Source: Calliphora vicina (taxonomy: Eukaryota; Arthropoda; Insecta; Diptera; Calliphoridae). Taken from it: a stretch of DNA of 64,000 bases. Every line of letters begins with the position of its first letter. The first letter of the stretch is position 1. The stretch lies in the NCBI RefSeq assembly GCF_958450345.1, contig NC_088783.1, positions 12,961,701 through 13,025,700 of the forward strand. The letters run 5' to 3'. The notes beneath the pieces were generated by a model. That model saw only the letters and a list, made by a program, of their open reading frames with translations. It made no database searches and had not been told where the DNA came from. The position numbers were made by a program, and so were the translations under genes. Positions 46,863-60,025 of the stretch are shown here, piece after piece.

Positions 46863-48794
46863 TTACTGCTGCTGCTTATCCAATAAGTACTTATGTTTTG
46901 GAAACAACATTTTAGACATTGGATGAATCATAAATCGGAAAAGTTAAATATAAGGGCAACACTAATGAACACACAGCGACCCACAAACAGTGTGTTCAGC
47001 AGAGTGTGAATGTGTTAGAGTATAACCTTTTTGATAAATGCAGTATTAAAAGGAGTGATTTTGTATACTCAAAAAAGAGACCCATGTTTTCCTCCGAGCC
47101 AGCTTAGCACTAGACATTGGTAAACTAGTTTTAGAAAATCGTATTTTAAACAAACAGACACTATTCAAAGCATAATAAGTCACTTTATTATGCTTTAGTT
47201 TATACAAGGATTCGAATAAAATTGGAACACACAAATTTTAAAGAAGACAACGCTGTGCAATGTCAACTAGAAAACCTTTTGATAATATATTTCATCGGTG
47301 AATTAACACCTTCAAGCTGCTGTGCACCGCTAAACAACAAAACAAAACTTTTCGATGCAGTATTTTTCAGTTTTCAGCTTTTATTACTGCTCTTATACTA
47401 TATATGTTGTGTTTTTTTTTAAATAAATATATATTATTTTTCGGTTTGCTGTGACTGTTTGTCGGTTGTGCATGTTGCAGGGGAGGAAACGGAAAATTAT
47501 TTTTTTAAAAAAATATGTTTAATTGTTTGCAAATATTTTGTTTTATTTAGTTTTTTTTTCCACGTTTTCTATATAATTTTTTGGCAAATAAGAAAAACTA
47601 AAAAATTGTTTTGATAAAATTTGTGTGTGCTGTTGATAAAATTAAATATTTACGCTTATAGGTTAAATAAATTGTTATGATGTTTGGATGAATGAAAGAG
47701 GTCATCAGCTAATTAAATGAAATTTAATTAAATGAAAACAAGCAAAAGTGCTAAAATAGTTAACAAAGGTGCCTATAACGGCAATAAAATATGAATAATA
47801 CTGTAGAATATTGATATAACGAATAATATGGAATTAGATTTGGAAAAATTCATTATATGTAACAAACAAATTGTTTCCAAATGTGTTTATTTAAACACTT
47901 TTATATTTCCACTCTAGGTTGGACAAAGATTTAATTGCGATTTCATTTTAAATAGCTTTCTTGTAACGAATCTACTTTTTCTACCTTTTCCCCAAAACTA
48001 CTTTTCGCCAAGATTTCTTCTTGTTCATTCTTGTTGAAATCTGCACAAATTAAAACCAACGCCAGTGGTATTTTTTAATTTAGTGCATAATTGCACAATC
48101 AATTTGTGGTGAAATGAGTTTGGAAAAAGCTGCAACCAACAAAAAAAAATAATAATAAAACACAAGATAAATATTTAAAACAGAGAAATAAAAACAAGTG
48201 ATGAAAGATTCAAAAAAAAAACACAAAAAAAGTGAAAATGGAAACCAATGAAAAGCAACCAAACAGCAACCAATATTAAAAATCATCTACAAATAAAGCT
48301 GCATATATTTAGGTGCCTACCTTTGAATTTAAAGCATACCTTTTAGGCGTTTTATTTTAATTTATTTAACCACAACACTTTTTTGGTTGCTATGTATATT
48401 ATTGTGTTTGCCAATTTTCAATTTTATTAACTAAAAGCAATTTAATTAAATTAAAATAAACTTTTTGAAATTGAAAAAAAAAAAACATACATGTTAAATT
48501 AAAATTAAAAAACTAATGTTTGATAAGCGGTTTGTTGAATTAAAATTCTGTTTAAAATATTTTAAGTTAACAAGAAAAACAGCAATATATACAGCCACAT
48601 ATTAAGCAAAAAAAATCATGTATTGTGCATGATTATAATTCACAATTATGTGTTTCGTAGTAAATAGGAACTAAAATTCAGTATAGGTGGCCAATCTCAA
48701 AAGTTGTATTAAAATTAACCTTAATTTACCATCGTTTCAACTTTGCTGTCCATTCCAGCACACATTCAGTATCAGCCATTGTTGTTTTTAACCC
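46863..48794. other. AT-rich intron DNA without recognisable features
   Basis: No gene, RNA or repeat boundary was seen. Confidence 0.5.
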
Positions 48795-49110
48795 AAAATT
48801 AATAGAAATACAACAAAAATTTAAACTACAACAACAAACTTGCTTATGATTCCTAATCTAATAAACACATTACAACAACCAGTAAGCTTTGCATCTGTAA
48901 TAATATTGAAAATAGTTGTCTTTAAAAATCAAAAATTTTTTTGGGATTGTCTTATATTCTGGTTCATTATTTTGGTTCCTTTACACCGATTTTGCTAATT
49001 TACAATACTGAAATGTGTAGGACAATGATAAATATTCTAAGGGAAGCATTTTCAATTTAGTGTTTTTTTTTTTGAACATAAGAGTGTTTTACACAAACAG
49101 GCCAATTTAA
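48795..49110 (+). repeat. Diverged repeat family R4, copy 1
   Basis: Contains AAACTACAACAACAAACTTG, ACACCGATTTTGCTAATTT and ATAAGAGTGTTTTACACA in the same order as 58190-58480 and 58550-58810. Divergence is high. Confidence 0.6.
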
Positions 49111-49962
49111 ATTCTGCTAACGAACGTTTTTATTGAATACATATAGTTTCAAAGTTACTTCTCAGTCTGCCGTTAAAGTAAATATATTTTACAAATTTAA
49201 CATGAAATCCCAGCAATATGGAAAACAATAAAACCATAAACTGCAATTGCCTTTTCATAGAGAGATATTCATTTGGAAACAATCCCTTTTTAACAACAAC
49301 AATAACCATAACACCAAAATAATAATCATAGATACCCTGCACGTCTTGAAAGGAGTTAAGCGATTCAACCTTTATATGGGAGGCTGGATCAATTATGGAC
49401 CAATCCTCACAGAAGTTAATAGACAGATTTAAGTTCTTATAAAACTAGTTTATGCCCAATTTCATCAAGATACTAATTACACTGTCCAACAAATTGAGAC
49501 TTTTTGATTGGAACAGAACAGCGACCCTATATTTCTGAAAGGGCATGTTGAGTAGATGAGTTTTGTAGAATAAATTTATAGTCCAGCTGGTCTGAATTTT
49601 TTTTACAGTGGGTCAAAGTTTTAATTTTTTGATCGAAGATAGCATTATACTAACTGAAAAAAATGTTGTAAGTTAATATCTGAGCGAATTCTTATTGTCA
49701 GAGTTATATTATGGAATTTTATGGGGATAATTTTTGTGGAACATCTTAACCCCCTATCTCCTATCTTTAGGGGTGCAATTGACCCCTTTTTTGAGATAAT
49801 CGAAAAAAGTTCTTTCAAAAAAGACATTTAAGGATTAAAATATTCTACGAAATTTTGCCGTAAAATTTCATTGGTTGTAAATAGAGTCCTTTACGCTTAA
49901 TTAGCAAAACTAAACGCTATATCGGGTCTGACATTTTTTTAAAATATCTCAAAAAATCCAAG
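49111..49962. other. Intron DNA without recognisable features
   Basis: AT-rich. ACTGTCCAACAAATTGAGAC near 49480 may mark the edge of an old element, but no partner end was found. Confidence 0.45.
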
Positions 49963-49974
49963 TATGATCCGAAT

Positions 49975-50535
49975 CATAGTTGGGGGTAGTGCACTAAATG
50001 TTGATTGAAATCAGCATTGCACTATCACTCACTAAAATTGCACTATTTTTTATCAGCTTTAGTGATAATGCATATTTCTTAACTAGCACTAAAAAAAAAC
50101 TAGTGATAGTGATAATTTTTTAACTATCACTAAACGAAGATTTAGTGCAAAAATCTGCACTACAATTAATTAGTGCAAAATTTTAACCTGTAATCAAAAA
50201 AAGGCTGCATTAAACATACTATCACTAAATTTTCAAAAATGAGTAGTCATGAAATTTTTGAATCCAAATTCGAAAAATAAAAATTTTAAATATTTTTTGT
50301 TATTTTCAATGAAATATTAAATAAACTTAAACCATTTTGAACTTAAAAATTTAGTGCACAATTTGAAGTTGCACTCAAATTAGTGCATACAAAAAAGTTG
50401 CAATAAACTGATGATTGCATTTTTTTAAATCAACTAATTCAATTTTGAGTGCAACATTTTTTAACTCACTATCACTAATGATTGCACTATCACTAAGTAT
50501 TAGTGCAAACTGCAAAATTAGTGCACTACCCCATA
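49975..50535. mobile_element. 561-bp hairpin-rich element dense in TAGTGCA motifs, flanked by a 12-bp direct repeat
   Basis: The 12-bp sequence TATGATCCGAAT occurs at 49963-49974 and again at 50536-50547, as an insertion duplication would. The ends are GGGGTAGTGCACTAA and the inverse TTAGTGCACTACCCC. The interior is full of TAGTGCA/TGCACTA and CACTATCACTA/TAGTGATAGTG motifs in both orientations, so many alternative stems are possible. No coding capacity. The class could not be named. Confidence 0.75.
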
Positions 50536-50547
50536 TATGATCCGAAT

Positions 50548-51286
50548 GAGCTGAAATTTAAAATGTAAATAGTCCATAAGGAGATCTACAAAATATATTT
50601 TACTATCTCTTTTAGTTTAAGAGATATTTAGGTTTATTTATTTATTTTTTTAATTCTGCTCGATCTTTTTTTGGTTTTTTAGGTATGGCGGGCCTACGAA
50701 GGTTCGAATTTTTTTTTAAATATTATCATATTTGCTATAAAATTTCGAAAACAATAAAAATAACATGCCAACAGTTATCTGATCCTTATTAAAAGTTACA
50801 CGCATCCAAAGTTGGAAAATGAAAAAATGCCCATATTTTTTACGTTTGAGTGTTTTGAGGGTACATATTTTCAAAATTTCAAAAATTGGTTGATGTTCAC
50901 AGCTCTTCCCTTGGTAAGTATATTAATTTTTTTATTTTGTGGCATAATTGAATCGTTTATTTAAAAAACCAGTCAAGCCACAAATTATTGATTTTGAGTA
51001 AATCAAAGAAAACCTCCTAGTAACCTAAAAATTACATTTTCAAAAATTATACTTTTTCCTATGAAAGTTATCCACAGTTTAATAAAAATAAAACTTTTTT
51101 GTATCTATATAAATACAAGTTTAAATATAATATAAAATTTCTTATGAAATATTATAATTTTATTAGGAACTTGAAATGGCTTAAGGAAAAAACTCAATAA
51201 AATCTGAAAGAGAATGTGAACAAAAATAACTAAAAGTTTGTAATATATCAAAAAAATTCTTTTAGAAAAGTTGTTTGTTTTAATAG
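50548..51286. other. Intron DNA without recognisable features
   Basis: AT-rich; nothing recognised. Confidence 0.45.
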
Positions 51287-51700
51287 AACTCTTTGCGGTT
51301 TGGTGGTTAGTTTACTAACCACATTTTCTATAGTCTTTAAAACATAGTTTATTGTCATCTATTGCCATTTTTCTAAACAATTATATTTTTTGAAGTCATC
51401 GTTTATGATTTTTTGCAAAACTTTGCCGTCAGGGTGCTCTGGTTAGATAAATATATTAATTTGAAAATATTGTAAAAATAAGTTTTTTTAAGAGACTTTC
51501 ACTCTTTCAATAAAAAAAGCACAGAGTGTTTATTGTTCATCGAATTCAGTGTTACTTTGATATTTGAGTTGTTTGGTCAGAAAATTTAGTCAAAAATATT
51601 CGATTTCCAAAAAAATTATACGAAACAAAAATTTTTATCATAGTTATTTTTAATGCCAACCACCACAGTGGTTAGTAAACTGACCACTTCACTCCACAAA
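51287..51700. repeat. Interspersed repeat R3, copy 2, with possible opposite end
   Basis: 51287-51430 matches 19346-19491. At 51654-51700, CCACAGTGGTTAGTAAACTG followed by ACCACTTCACTCCAC is an inverted version of the left end (GGTGGTTAGTTTACTAACCAC). The full element may therefore be about 414 bp with inverted ends, and copy 1 a truncated form. Confidence 0.6.
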
Positions 51701-54239
51701 AAACCTAGGAATGGGGTGGTTTTTTCATGTTTTGATTAATTTTTTCTTACTTTTTATAATAAACTAACCTTGATTAAACTAAAAAAGCAATTGTTTTGAT
51801 TTTAAACTTATACACAAAAAAGCGTGGCTGAAAGAGATAGCGCTTTTTATTTCAAACGATTTTTGAAATGAGTTAGGGTTTTTTATTACTGTAAATCTGT
51901 TATTTGTCAACATAGGAAACTGAATTTTTTAAGAGAGGTAAAAAAAACACGATTTTTAAAAAAACGAGATACTTTCTGTATTAAGGCAAATAAACTTTAT
52001 ATATACATATGTACATGATTTGTTCTGAGATAACTATTTGTCATCATACACTCGTTCTACTCTGCATTCTTACGTTGTAGACCATTCAAAAATATTCCCA
52101 TAAAACTCTTCATATCGAACCAAGTAGGGTTTTAGAGCTTGTAAATTATTTATTTTATGAAAAAAAAAAAACAGATTAGGGACTAGTATCACATAGTATA
52201 AAATAAATCACTTGACTTCTTTCTGCACTAAACACGAATTTCTCAACCTTTCTTCACCATAATAGGGGGCAGTTTTTAATTTTTCTTTGCATTATCTAAA
52301 TGATGCATTTAACTTTACAAAATAGTAATCGCCCAATAGCTTTGATTTTTTTGTTTCTTGACTGGTTTTTGAAATAAACGATTCGATTGATGGGCAATTA
52401 CTGTAAGCCTTTAAAACTGCTGGGTACTTTTATGCAGTAAATTGCAACAACAATAAAAATTACTTACCAATACATGCCAACACAACTTAAACTACAATTG
52501 TTTCGGTACTATTGTCCCAAACACAAAAAACCACAGCAACATCATACATACATGTGTATGTTGTATGAATATGTGTACATATGAGTGTATGTTTCCATGT
52601 GTGAGTATAAAAATGATTTGGTTTTACTAGTTTTACCACTCAGCTCGTTATCGAAAAATTATGCTAGTATCTAAATTGCCAAAATGTGTTTTTTCTCTCT
52701 CTTGTTCTGTCTATTTTTTGTTTTTTTTTTTTGTTATTTTCGTTTCCTTTTTTAATTTATAATTAGAACAAATATTTTCGGTTAACATTTACTGACACAC
52801 ACTAACACTACCACATCGAAATGTATGTGGCTGTGTTAACTTTAGTGCAATTTATCTAAAACCTCATTTCCATGTAAGTGAGATGATGTGTGTGTGTGTG
52901 TGTTTTTTTAATTTTTCTTTAAATGACCCAAAATTTTACAATTGATTGTTTTTCAGCAAATTGCCAAGTATAAATGGGAGCACATGTTTGTTGTGATCAA
53001 TATTTAAAGGGATTTAAGAGAGGAAGTCTTAATTAACTGAAGATTGGAATGAAATTTTAGAAAATTCAACTAAAATATCTCATCTCATTTCGCCTAAGAT
53101 TTGAAAAGACTGGGGTTTCTATATTAGGAACAAGCTCAAGCTATGATATTAATTTGAGCTTGTAAGAGTCTAAGAGAAACTTTGCCTTAAGAGAAATAAA
53201 AAATCGAAACAAGTTTGAGTGCAAAGCTATTAAGAACCGAGAACACAACCTCGTCGTATGGATATTCAATCAATATTGAACGATTTCTTTCCATTCGTGA
53301 GTATTACGAAGGCATAAGAGTAAGAGAAAAAAAAGCGTAGCTCAGCTATATATTTATCATGCTTGTCTTGGTAGCTACTCAATTTAAACACATCTTATAT
53401 TCCATGAAAATGTTTAAATATATGTATGTATATTTTTAAAGTGCCTGACCAGTTTCTAGACCAGTTTTCTATATTATATTTTTGTTCTAAATACTTATAA
53501 ATGTTTATTAAATAAAGAAAATTTTTGAACAAATACAAATTAATCGCATCAGTAGCACACAATTATCGTTAAAACGGATGCCGCTATTATTTTTGTTTAT
53601 ATTTTTTTAAAATTTTAAACAACCCTCTTTGGCATGCTATATTTTCCAAATTGTTTTGGGAAACGGAAGTGCGCCATTATTTTTTATTATTTTAAATGAA
53701 ATATTCAAATGATTTATATGCAAAACGTTGGCTTTTGTTTAGTTTTCCTGTGAATCTTATTTTTTCACATTTCAAATTACTTTTCCTGCTAATTAATGTA
53801 TTATAAATGTTTTTTTTTTCAATTTCATTGAAGAACAACAAAAAAAGGATGCCCGACAGACAATTCACAATTCGAGCTGTTTTAGTTTTGAAAATGAAAA
53901 TGAGAAACAACTTAAAAGAACAAACCTTTTTTGGGGGGGACCTTGTTATTTTGTTAGTAATCAAATTCTAATTAGTGAGGTGAAATTCTTTTCTTTGCTT
54001 TATAATTGAAAGGTTCCTCTTAATTTTTTTATTTGGCCTTGTTTTACGCTTTATTAGCCTGTAATTAATTTTTATTTTCTTTGTTAACTAAAATTTATTA
54101 AAATAAAACAAGATAAGAAATTGCCAAAAAGAACTAATTAAAGTAATGAATTTATCTGTATTCATCTTAGAAAGATGAAAGAACAGAATATTTTTTTGAT
54201 AAAATTTTATATTTTTTGAAAAAAAGTAATAGAAAAAAT
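51701..54239. other. AT-rich intron DNA without recognisable features
   Basis: Simple repeats near 52545-52600 (ACATACATG, TATGAATATG) and 52889-52902 (GTGTGTGTG). No gene was seen. Confidence 0.5.
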
Positions 54240-57200
54240 GGTTCCTTTTGTCATTTTTGTTATAGATTACCATTATATTCATAAACGATTTTTAAATTTA
54301 TTAAAGCTTTATAAAACAAAATGTCCATACAAAATTTGTTTTATAAACCTTTGATAAATTACAATACATTTTTGTTAAATATTAGTTTTAATACGTTTTA
54401 AAAAAAACTTGTTTTGAATAACTTATCGTTAAAAAGAACACTTTTGTTGAGAACTAGTTTTAAGAAAATACAAATTTTTTATAGTTTAATACTTTTTAGT
54501 CATTTTTGACGATATTAGTAAAAAAATTACTTTTTTAAAAATTTGTACTTTTTGTAATTTTTGTTATATTTAATCTTTCAAATACTAGAAATTATTTTAA
54601 AGTTCTGACTTTTTTAACATAAGAATTACGTTTCTTAATAAATAAATATTTTTTTTCGATTACAAAAAAAAAAAACTTAAATAACCTTTTGGTACTTTTT
54701 GGTTAAGTACTACTTTTAGTACTTATTAACAAAACACAATTTGTTTAATTTTTTTTTACATAAAAATTAAGTAGATTAATAAATTTAGTAGAAAAAAGTA
54801 GAAAAAGTACTTTTTTGAAAATAGATAATTTTTTAATATTTCTTATAGACATAATCTTTTGATTGCTAAAAATGGTTTTAAATAATTTTTAGGTAAAAGG
54901 TACTAATTTTTACTACTTTTTAAGAAAAAATCTTTGAACTTTTTAACATAAGAATTATGTTTATTAACAAACTAATATTTTTTTATGTTATAATACTGTT
55001 TTCAAAAAAGTAGTAGAAAAAATAGTTTAAATAACTTTTTGGTAAAAAGTACATTTTTGTTAAATACTATTTATAGTACTAATTGACAAAACCCAATTAT
55101 TTTAGGTAAAAATTATGTTTTTTTAATAAAATAAAATTTTTTGAAATTCTAATACTTTTTCCAAATAGTATTAGAAAAAGTACTTTATTGAAAATATATA
55201 ACTTTTTGGTAAAAAGTACTTTTTTGTTAAATACTATTTTTAGTACTTATTGAATATTTTTATTTGTAGTTTTTAAATAAACATAATATTTTTTTCCAAT
55301 TTTAATACTTTTTTCCAATTAATAGTTGAAAAAGTATTTTTTTGAAAATAGATAATTTTGTAATATTAAATTAAAAAAATGTTACTTTATTAAACAACAT
55401 AATTTTTACTTAAAAAAAATTGGGTTTTGTCAATAAGTACTTTTTACCAAAAAGTTATTAACAATTTATTTTGTGATCAAAATATTTAATCTATAAAAAA
55501 AATTAGAAATATTATCTATTTCCATAAAAGTACTTTTTCTACTACTATTTTGAAAACAGTTTAAAACTTAAAAAATATTAATTTGTTAATAAACAAAATT
55601 TCCATATAAAATTTGTTTTATAAACCTTTGATAAATTTATAAACTGTTTATGCATATGGGGGATAATCTTTTGATTACTGAAAATTGTTTTAAATATTTT
55701 ATTGGTAAAAAGTACTATTTTATTAAGTAGTATTTTAACTTCATTTTAAGAAAACATAATTTTTTTAACTTTTTTAACATAATAATTAGTTTATTAACAA
55801 ATTAATATTTTTTTTAAGTTTTAATACTGTTTTCAAAATAGTAGTAGAAAAAGTACTTTTATGAAAATAGATAATTTTTATAATTTTTGTTATAGATTAA
55901 ATATTTTGATCACAAAATAATTTGTTAAATAACTTTTTGGTAAAAAGTACTTTTTTGTTAAATACTATTTTTAGTACTTATTGACAAAACCCAATTTTTT
56001 TTTAAGTAAAAATTATGTTTTTTAATGAAATAACATTTTTTTAAACTTTAATACATTTTCCAAATAGTAAAATAGAAAAAGTTCTTTTTTAATAATTTTA
56101 ATACTTTTTGAAAATAGTATTAGAAAAAGTACTTTTTTAAAAAATTTTACTTTTTGTAATTTTTTTATTTTTTTTAAATAATTTTTTGGAAAAAAGTACT
56201 TTTTGGTTTAGTAAAAATTGTATCTACTACTTTTTAAGAAACCCCTAAATTCTTAATGATTTTTTTAACTAAAATGAGGTAGATTTCATTACAATTTTTA
56301 AAAATAGTAGTAGATAAAGTACTTTTTTGAAATAAGATACATTTTGTTAAAAAAATGTATATTTGGATTTAGAAAAATGTGTTTAAATAATTTTTTGATA
56401 AAAACTTTCTTAGAAAATCTAAATTATTTTTTGAAAATAGTAGTAGTAGAAAAATTATTTTCATAATTCTTAAAATCTCTATAAAATATTATTTCATAAT
56501 ATCTATACATATATAGTAAAAAAAACTATTTGTCTTAATTGAACGATTTACACATAAATATGTAAATGATTGTGTCATTTAACGTTTATTCAACAGAAAC
56601 ATTTTTTAAACATCATTAATTTTAAGCAATAAAATCACACATATCATATTGTATTTACTAAAATACATTCATTTATTTGAATGTAAATTTGAACAATAAC
56701 TATTATATACACAATTTACATCACATATCAAATTTTAATAGACATTTCAAATCAAAATCTAAACGTTGAAATTTTTATTTTATACAGCCACTGCTAAACA
56801 AATATAATAGGCTCTATTATTTTATATATTTTTATTTTTATGATTATTATTTTATTTCTTTTTTTTCAGTAAATTTTATATAAATGTTTTGTCAAACAAA
56901 AACATGTTAATTGTGTTTTCCTACTCGTAAAATCAAAAACCAAGAACAGAAAAGAATGTCAAAATTACATTCCTTCCTACACAGAACACACACTGAAATC
57001 CTCCAAAGACATTTGGCCAGAGTCCCAACAAACAACAAGCAATTTTTGTTGTTCATTTATGTGTTGTTTTTTTCATTCTGTTGAACTTTTGTTGTATTTT
57101 GAGGGTCTCTGTTTTTTAAAGCTTAAGTTTTATGTAGATTTTTGTTAAATGCCAAATATGAAAATGTAAAATGTTTTACACCACAGCCACATAAACACAC

Positions 57201-57620
57201 ATAAACAAAAGGACAAGCTGACTGATTTTCATACACACATGGGTACCTTAAGGCACAGTGGGTGTAAAGTTTGTGTCCATGCTTCAAAACTAGTAGTGTG
57301 TGTTTGTTTAAATACTAAATTAATATTTTTTTAACTTTAAAACTTTTTTCAAAATAGTAGTAGAAATAGTACTTTTTTGAAAATAGATATTTTTTAGTAT
57401 TTGTTGTGGATTTAATATTTTGATTAAAAACATTTATTTAAAATAATTTTTTGGTAAAAAGTACTTTTTTGTTAAGTACTATTTTTAGTATTTTTTAACA
57501 AAACCCAAATTTTTAATTTTTTTTACATAAAAATTAAGTTTTTTAATAATTTTTAATAACATTTTTTTTAAATTTTATTACTTTTTTTCAAAATAGTAGT
57601 ATAAAAAGTACTTTTTTGAA
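54240..57620. repeat. Degenerate AT-rich repeat field with GTACTTTTT/AAAAAGTAC motifs
   Basis: Phrases such as TTTTTGGTAAAAAGTACTTT, TTGTTAAATACTATTTTTAG, TACTTATTGACAAAACCC and AGTAGTAGAAAAAGTACTTT recur many times, irregularly spaced. The field is broken at about 56470-57310 by ordinary intron DNA and resumes at 57310-57620. The composition is extremely AT-rich and unit boundaries are not fixed. Confidence 0.85.
55378..56040. repeat. Inverted repeat inside the GTACTTTTT field
   Basis: 55378-55610 (TAATTTTTACTTAAAAAAAA to TTAATTTGTTAATAAAC) pairs with 55790-56040 (TTATTAACAAATTAATATT to AAGTAAAAATTATG) as reverse complement, with arms of about 230 bp and a spacer of about 180 bp. The pair shares the rare phrase TTTGATCACAAAAT or its inverse. 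Confidence 0.75.
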
Positions 57621-58189
57621 TTAATTTCAGTTTAAACTAATATGTTTTATACAATTTAATAATAATCCTAACTTTTTATCATTGATCCCTCTGTGCTCTT
57701 TCATACTCATAATGAAAACAACTCTCACTTACACACATATAAATAACAATAAAGCTAAATGCATTTTAATATTTTTTCTTACACATTTTTGCTCCATGTA
57801 AATGCCTTTGTCAGAGTATCTCTGCCTCTCTCTCTCTTGGGGAATGTTGACAAATAAAAATGTATTTTAACTGAGTTTTTGTTGGTGTTCTTTCTGATGT
57901 TATTTTACAACTAATGTTTATGTTGTTGCTTTTGTTTAATGTTGTACATATACACGAGTAACAACAGCAAATATGAAAAAATTTAAAACAAAACTCAGTT
58001 GAATTAAAAAACAAAAAATTTGCATTTTTGCCAAAAACAATAAAAATCTGGCAAAAATATGAGTGGAAACCAAGTTGGTGGGCAATACAAAGCTATAGCG
58101 AAAATTAAATGTCCTACAACTAAAATAAGACGTGCTTTAGACTCTACTTAGGCCCTATTCACTCTCACAGGACCTAACAAACATGAGTA
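57621..58189. other. Intron DNA without recognisable features
   Basis: AT-rich with a CTCTCTCTCT run near 57826. Nothing else recognised. Confidence 0.45.
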
Positions 58190-58480
58190 AAAATTACAAC
58201 AACAATGAAAACTACAACAAGAAATTCATATACACATTATAACAACAAGCTAAGCAAAAGTTACAATGTTGAAAATTGTTTTCAATATTCAAATTTGTTC
58301 GAGGTTGTCTTAGATTTTAGTGCATAACATTTTTGCTATTTAACCAATTTATCTGATTTTGAATACGACTCAGCCTAGAACATTGGTAAATATTATAGGT
58401 GAATCTCATTAAATTCTGTTTTATATTTTGGACGTGAGACTGTTTTACACACACAATATAAAATTAGTAACTTGAGAGGT
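58190..58480 (+). repeat. Diverged repeat family R4, copy 2
   Basis: Shares ACAACAATGAAAACTACAAC, a TTTGAATAC block, and GAGACTGTTTTACACACACA with copy 3, which lies about 325 bp downstream. Confidence 0.65.
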
Positions 58481-58549
58481 ACAAAATTAGTCTTCACAGG
58501 ACCTTGTTATAATTCATTATACGTTATTGTTGCTTTTTTTAATCATTGT

Positions 58550-58810
58550 CAAAAATACATCAACAATAAAAACTACAACAACATGCTTGCTTATAAATCG
58601 TACATTCATATTTATACTACAACAGTAAGTTAAGCAACAGAAACAATATTGAATTTTTTTTTAATAAAAATTAGTGTTAAACCGATTTTGCGGAATTTGA
58701 ATACTAAAGTATCTAGCACAATAATATATATTAGAGGCAAATTTCATTAATATTGGTTTTACATTTTGGACCTGAGAGTGTTTTACACACACAATGTAAA
58801 TAAATAGCAT
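58550..58810 (+). repeat. Diverged repeat family R4, copy 3
   Basis: Contains ATCAACAATAAAAACTACAA, ACCGATTTTGCGGAATTTGA and GAGAGTGTTTTACACACACA in the same order as copies 1 and 2. Together with copy 2 it looks like an old tandem duplication. Confidence 0.65.
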
Positions 58811-60025
58811 TTTCGAAATTTAAAAATATGTTTTCATGCTTTTACGATTGTATGGCTGGTTTAACATTTAACTATCTAATGTCTGCCGAAGATAATTCTG
58901 TTACATTACACTTTTTAAACTTTAATTGCCATTTTTTTCAGCAATCTGGGCCCAACCAAATGGAAATTAAGTCCTTTTGTCCATTAAGAGAAAACAGCAT
59001 TAAAGCAAAAAAATATATTTTTTTCTACTCACATACATATAACAAAAACGAGTTAAATTAAAAGCTTTTACAAATATTTATTTATACATAAAAGAATATG
59101 TAAGAATGTTTACTTTACCACACAAATTATAAGCTTTTGCATAATTTTGTTACCATTTTTATAACTTGCTACATATATATTTAAAACACAATACTCTTTT
59201 TTAATTCAGCTTTATGTTGCTATAATGATTGTTTAAATTAAAATGTTTTAAGAATGCAAAGATTAGTCAATTTTTACTATATACATCCCAGGTAATTTAG
59301 CATGAAGTCAATCGTCACTTTAGTGTCTCTATGTAATCTATGATGTAGTCACTTTTAACTTTATACATTTAAAATAACAAGTCCTACAACTAATTCTGTA
59401 ACCCATCATTGGGATAATGGGTAAAATTAACTAGAACTGCTGGCAAGATTCTATTGAAAATACACACACTTGCATTACATTAAAAACATTCCATCCAGCT
59501 TAATTTTGTTTATTTATCTATTTATTTGTGCTTATTTCAGCAAATATCCATTTTCATATCCAGGGACAGCAAAATTGTTCAATTATGTGTAAAATTGCCA
59601 TTCTCAGCAGCGATAACAGCATTAGACACATGGCTGGTACATCAAGTGTCAAAAACAATGAGTTAATGGCGGGTATAATGGCTGACGACTTTTACTATCA
59701 CATCTTAAATATTTGGAATTTTTTTATTAGTCTTCATAGTAGCTTTTCAAAAAGTACTGTTTGTATGGAAAACTTTTAGGTTTGGGAAAATTGAAATATT
59801 TTCTGTAAATAAAATGAAATAATAGCATCTATTATAGAAAGCTTGAGTGAATTTTAAATAAAGTTTGCATAGTCATGGAATATTAAATGTCAATGGTATG
59901 AAGCGAATATGCTACAATCAGTTGCAACGAATGTTAAAAAAAACTGAAACTAATTTGTGTTTTATTTACTGAAAGTGTTTAAGAATATTTTACAAAAGTT
60001 TTGACAATACTGATCAGGCTCTATT
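58811..60025. other. Intron DNA with a fragment of the CAGCAGTT MITE family
   Basis: 59285-59450 (CATCCCAGGTAATTTAGCAT to AACTAGAACTGCTGG) is a diverged relative of the 38178-38493 MITE. Open frames at 58828-59061 and 59528-59779 have no recognisable domain. Confidence 0.5.
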
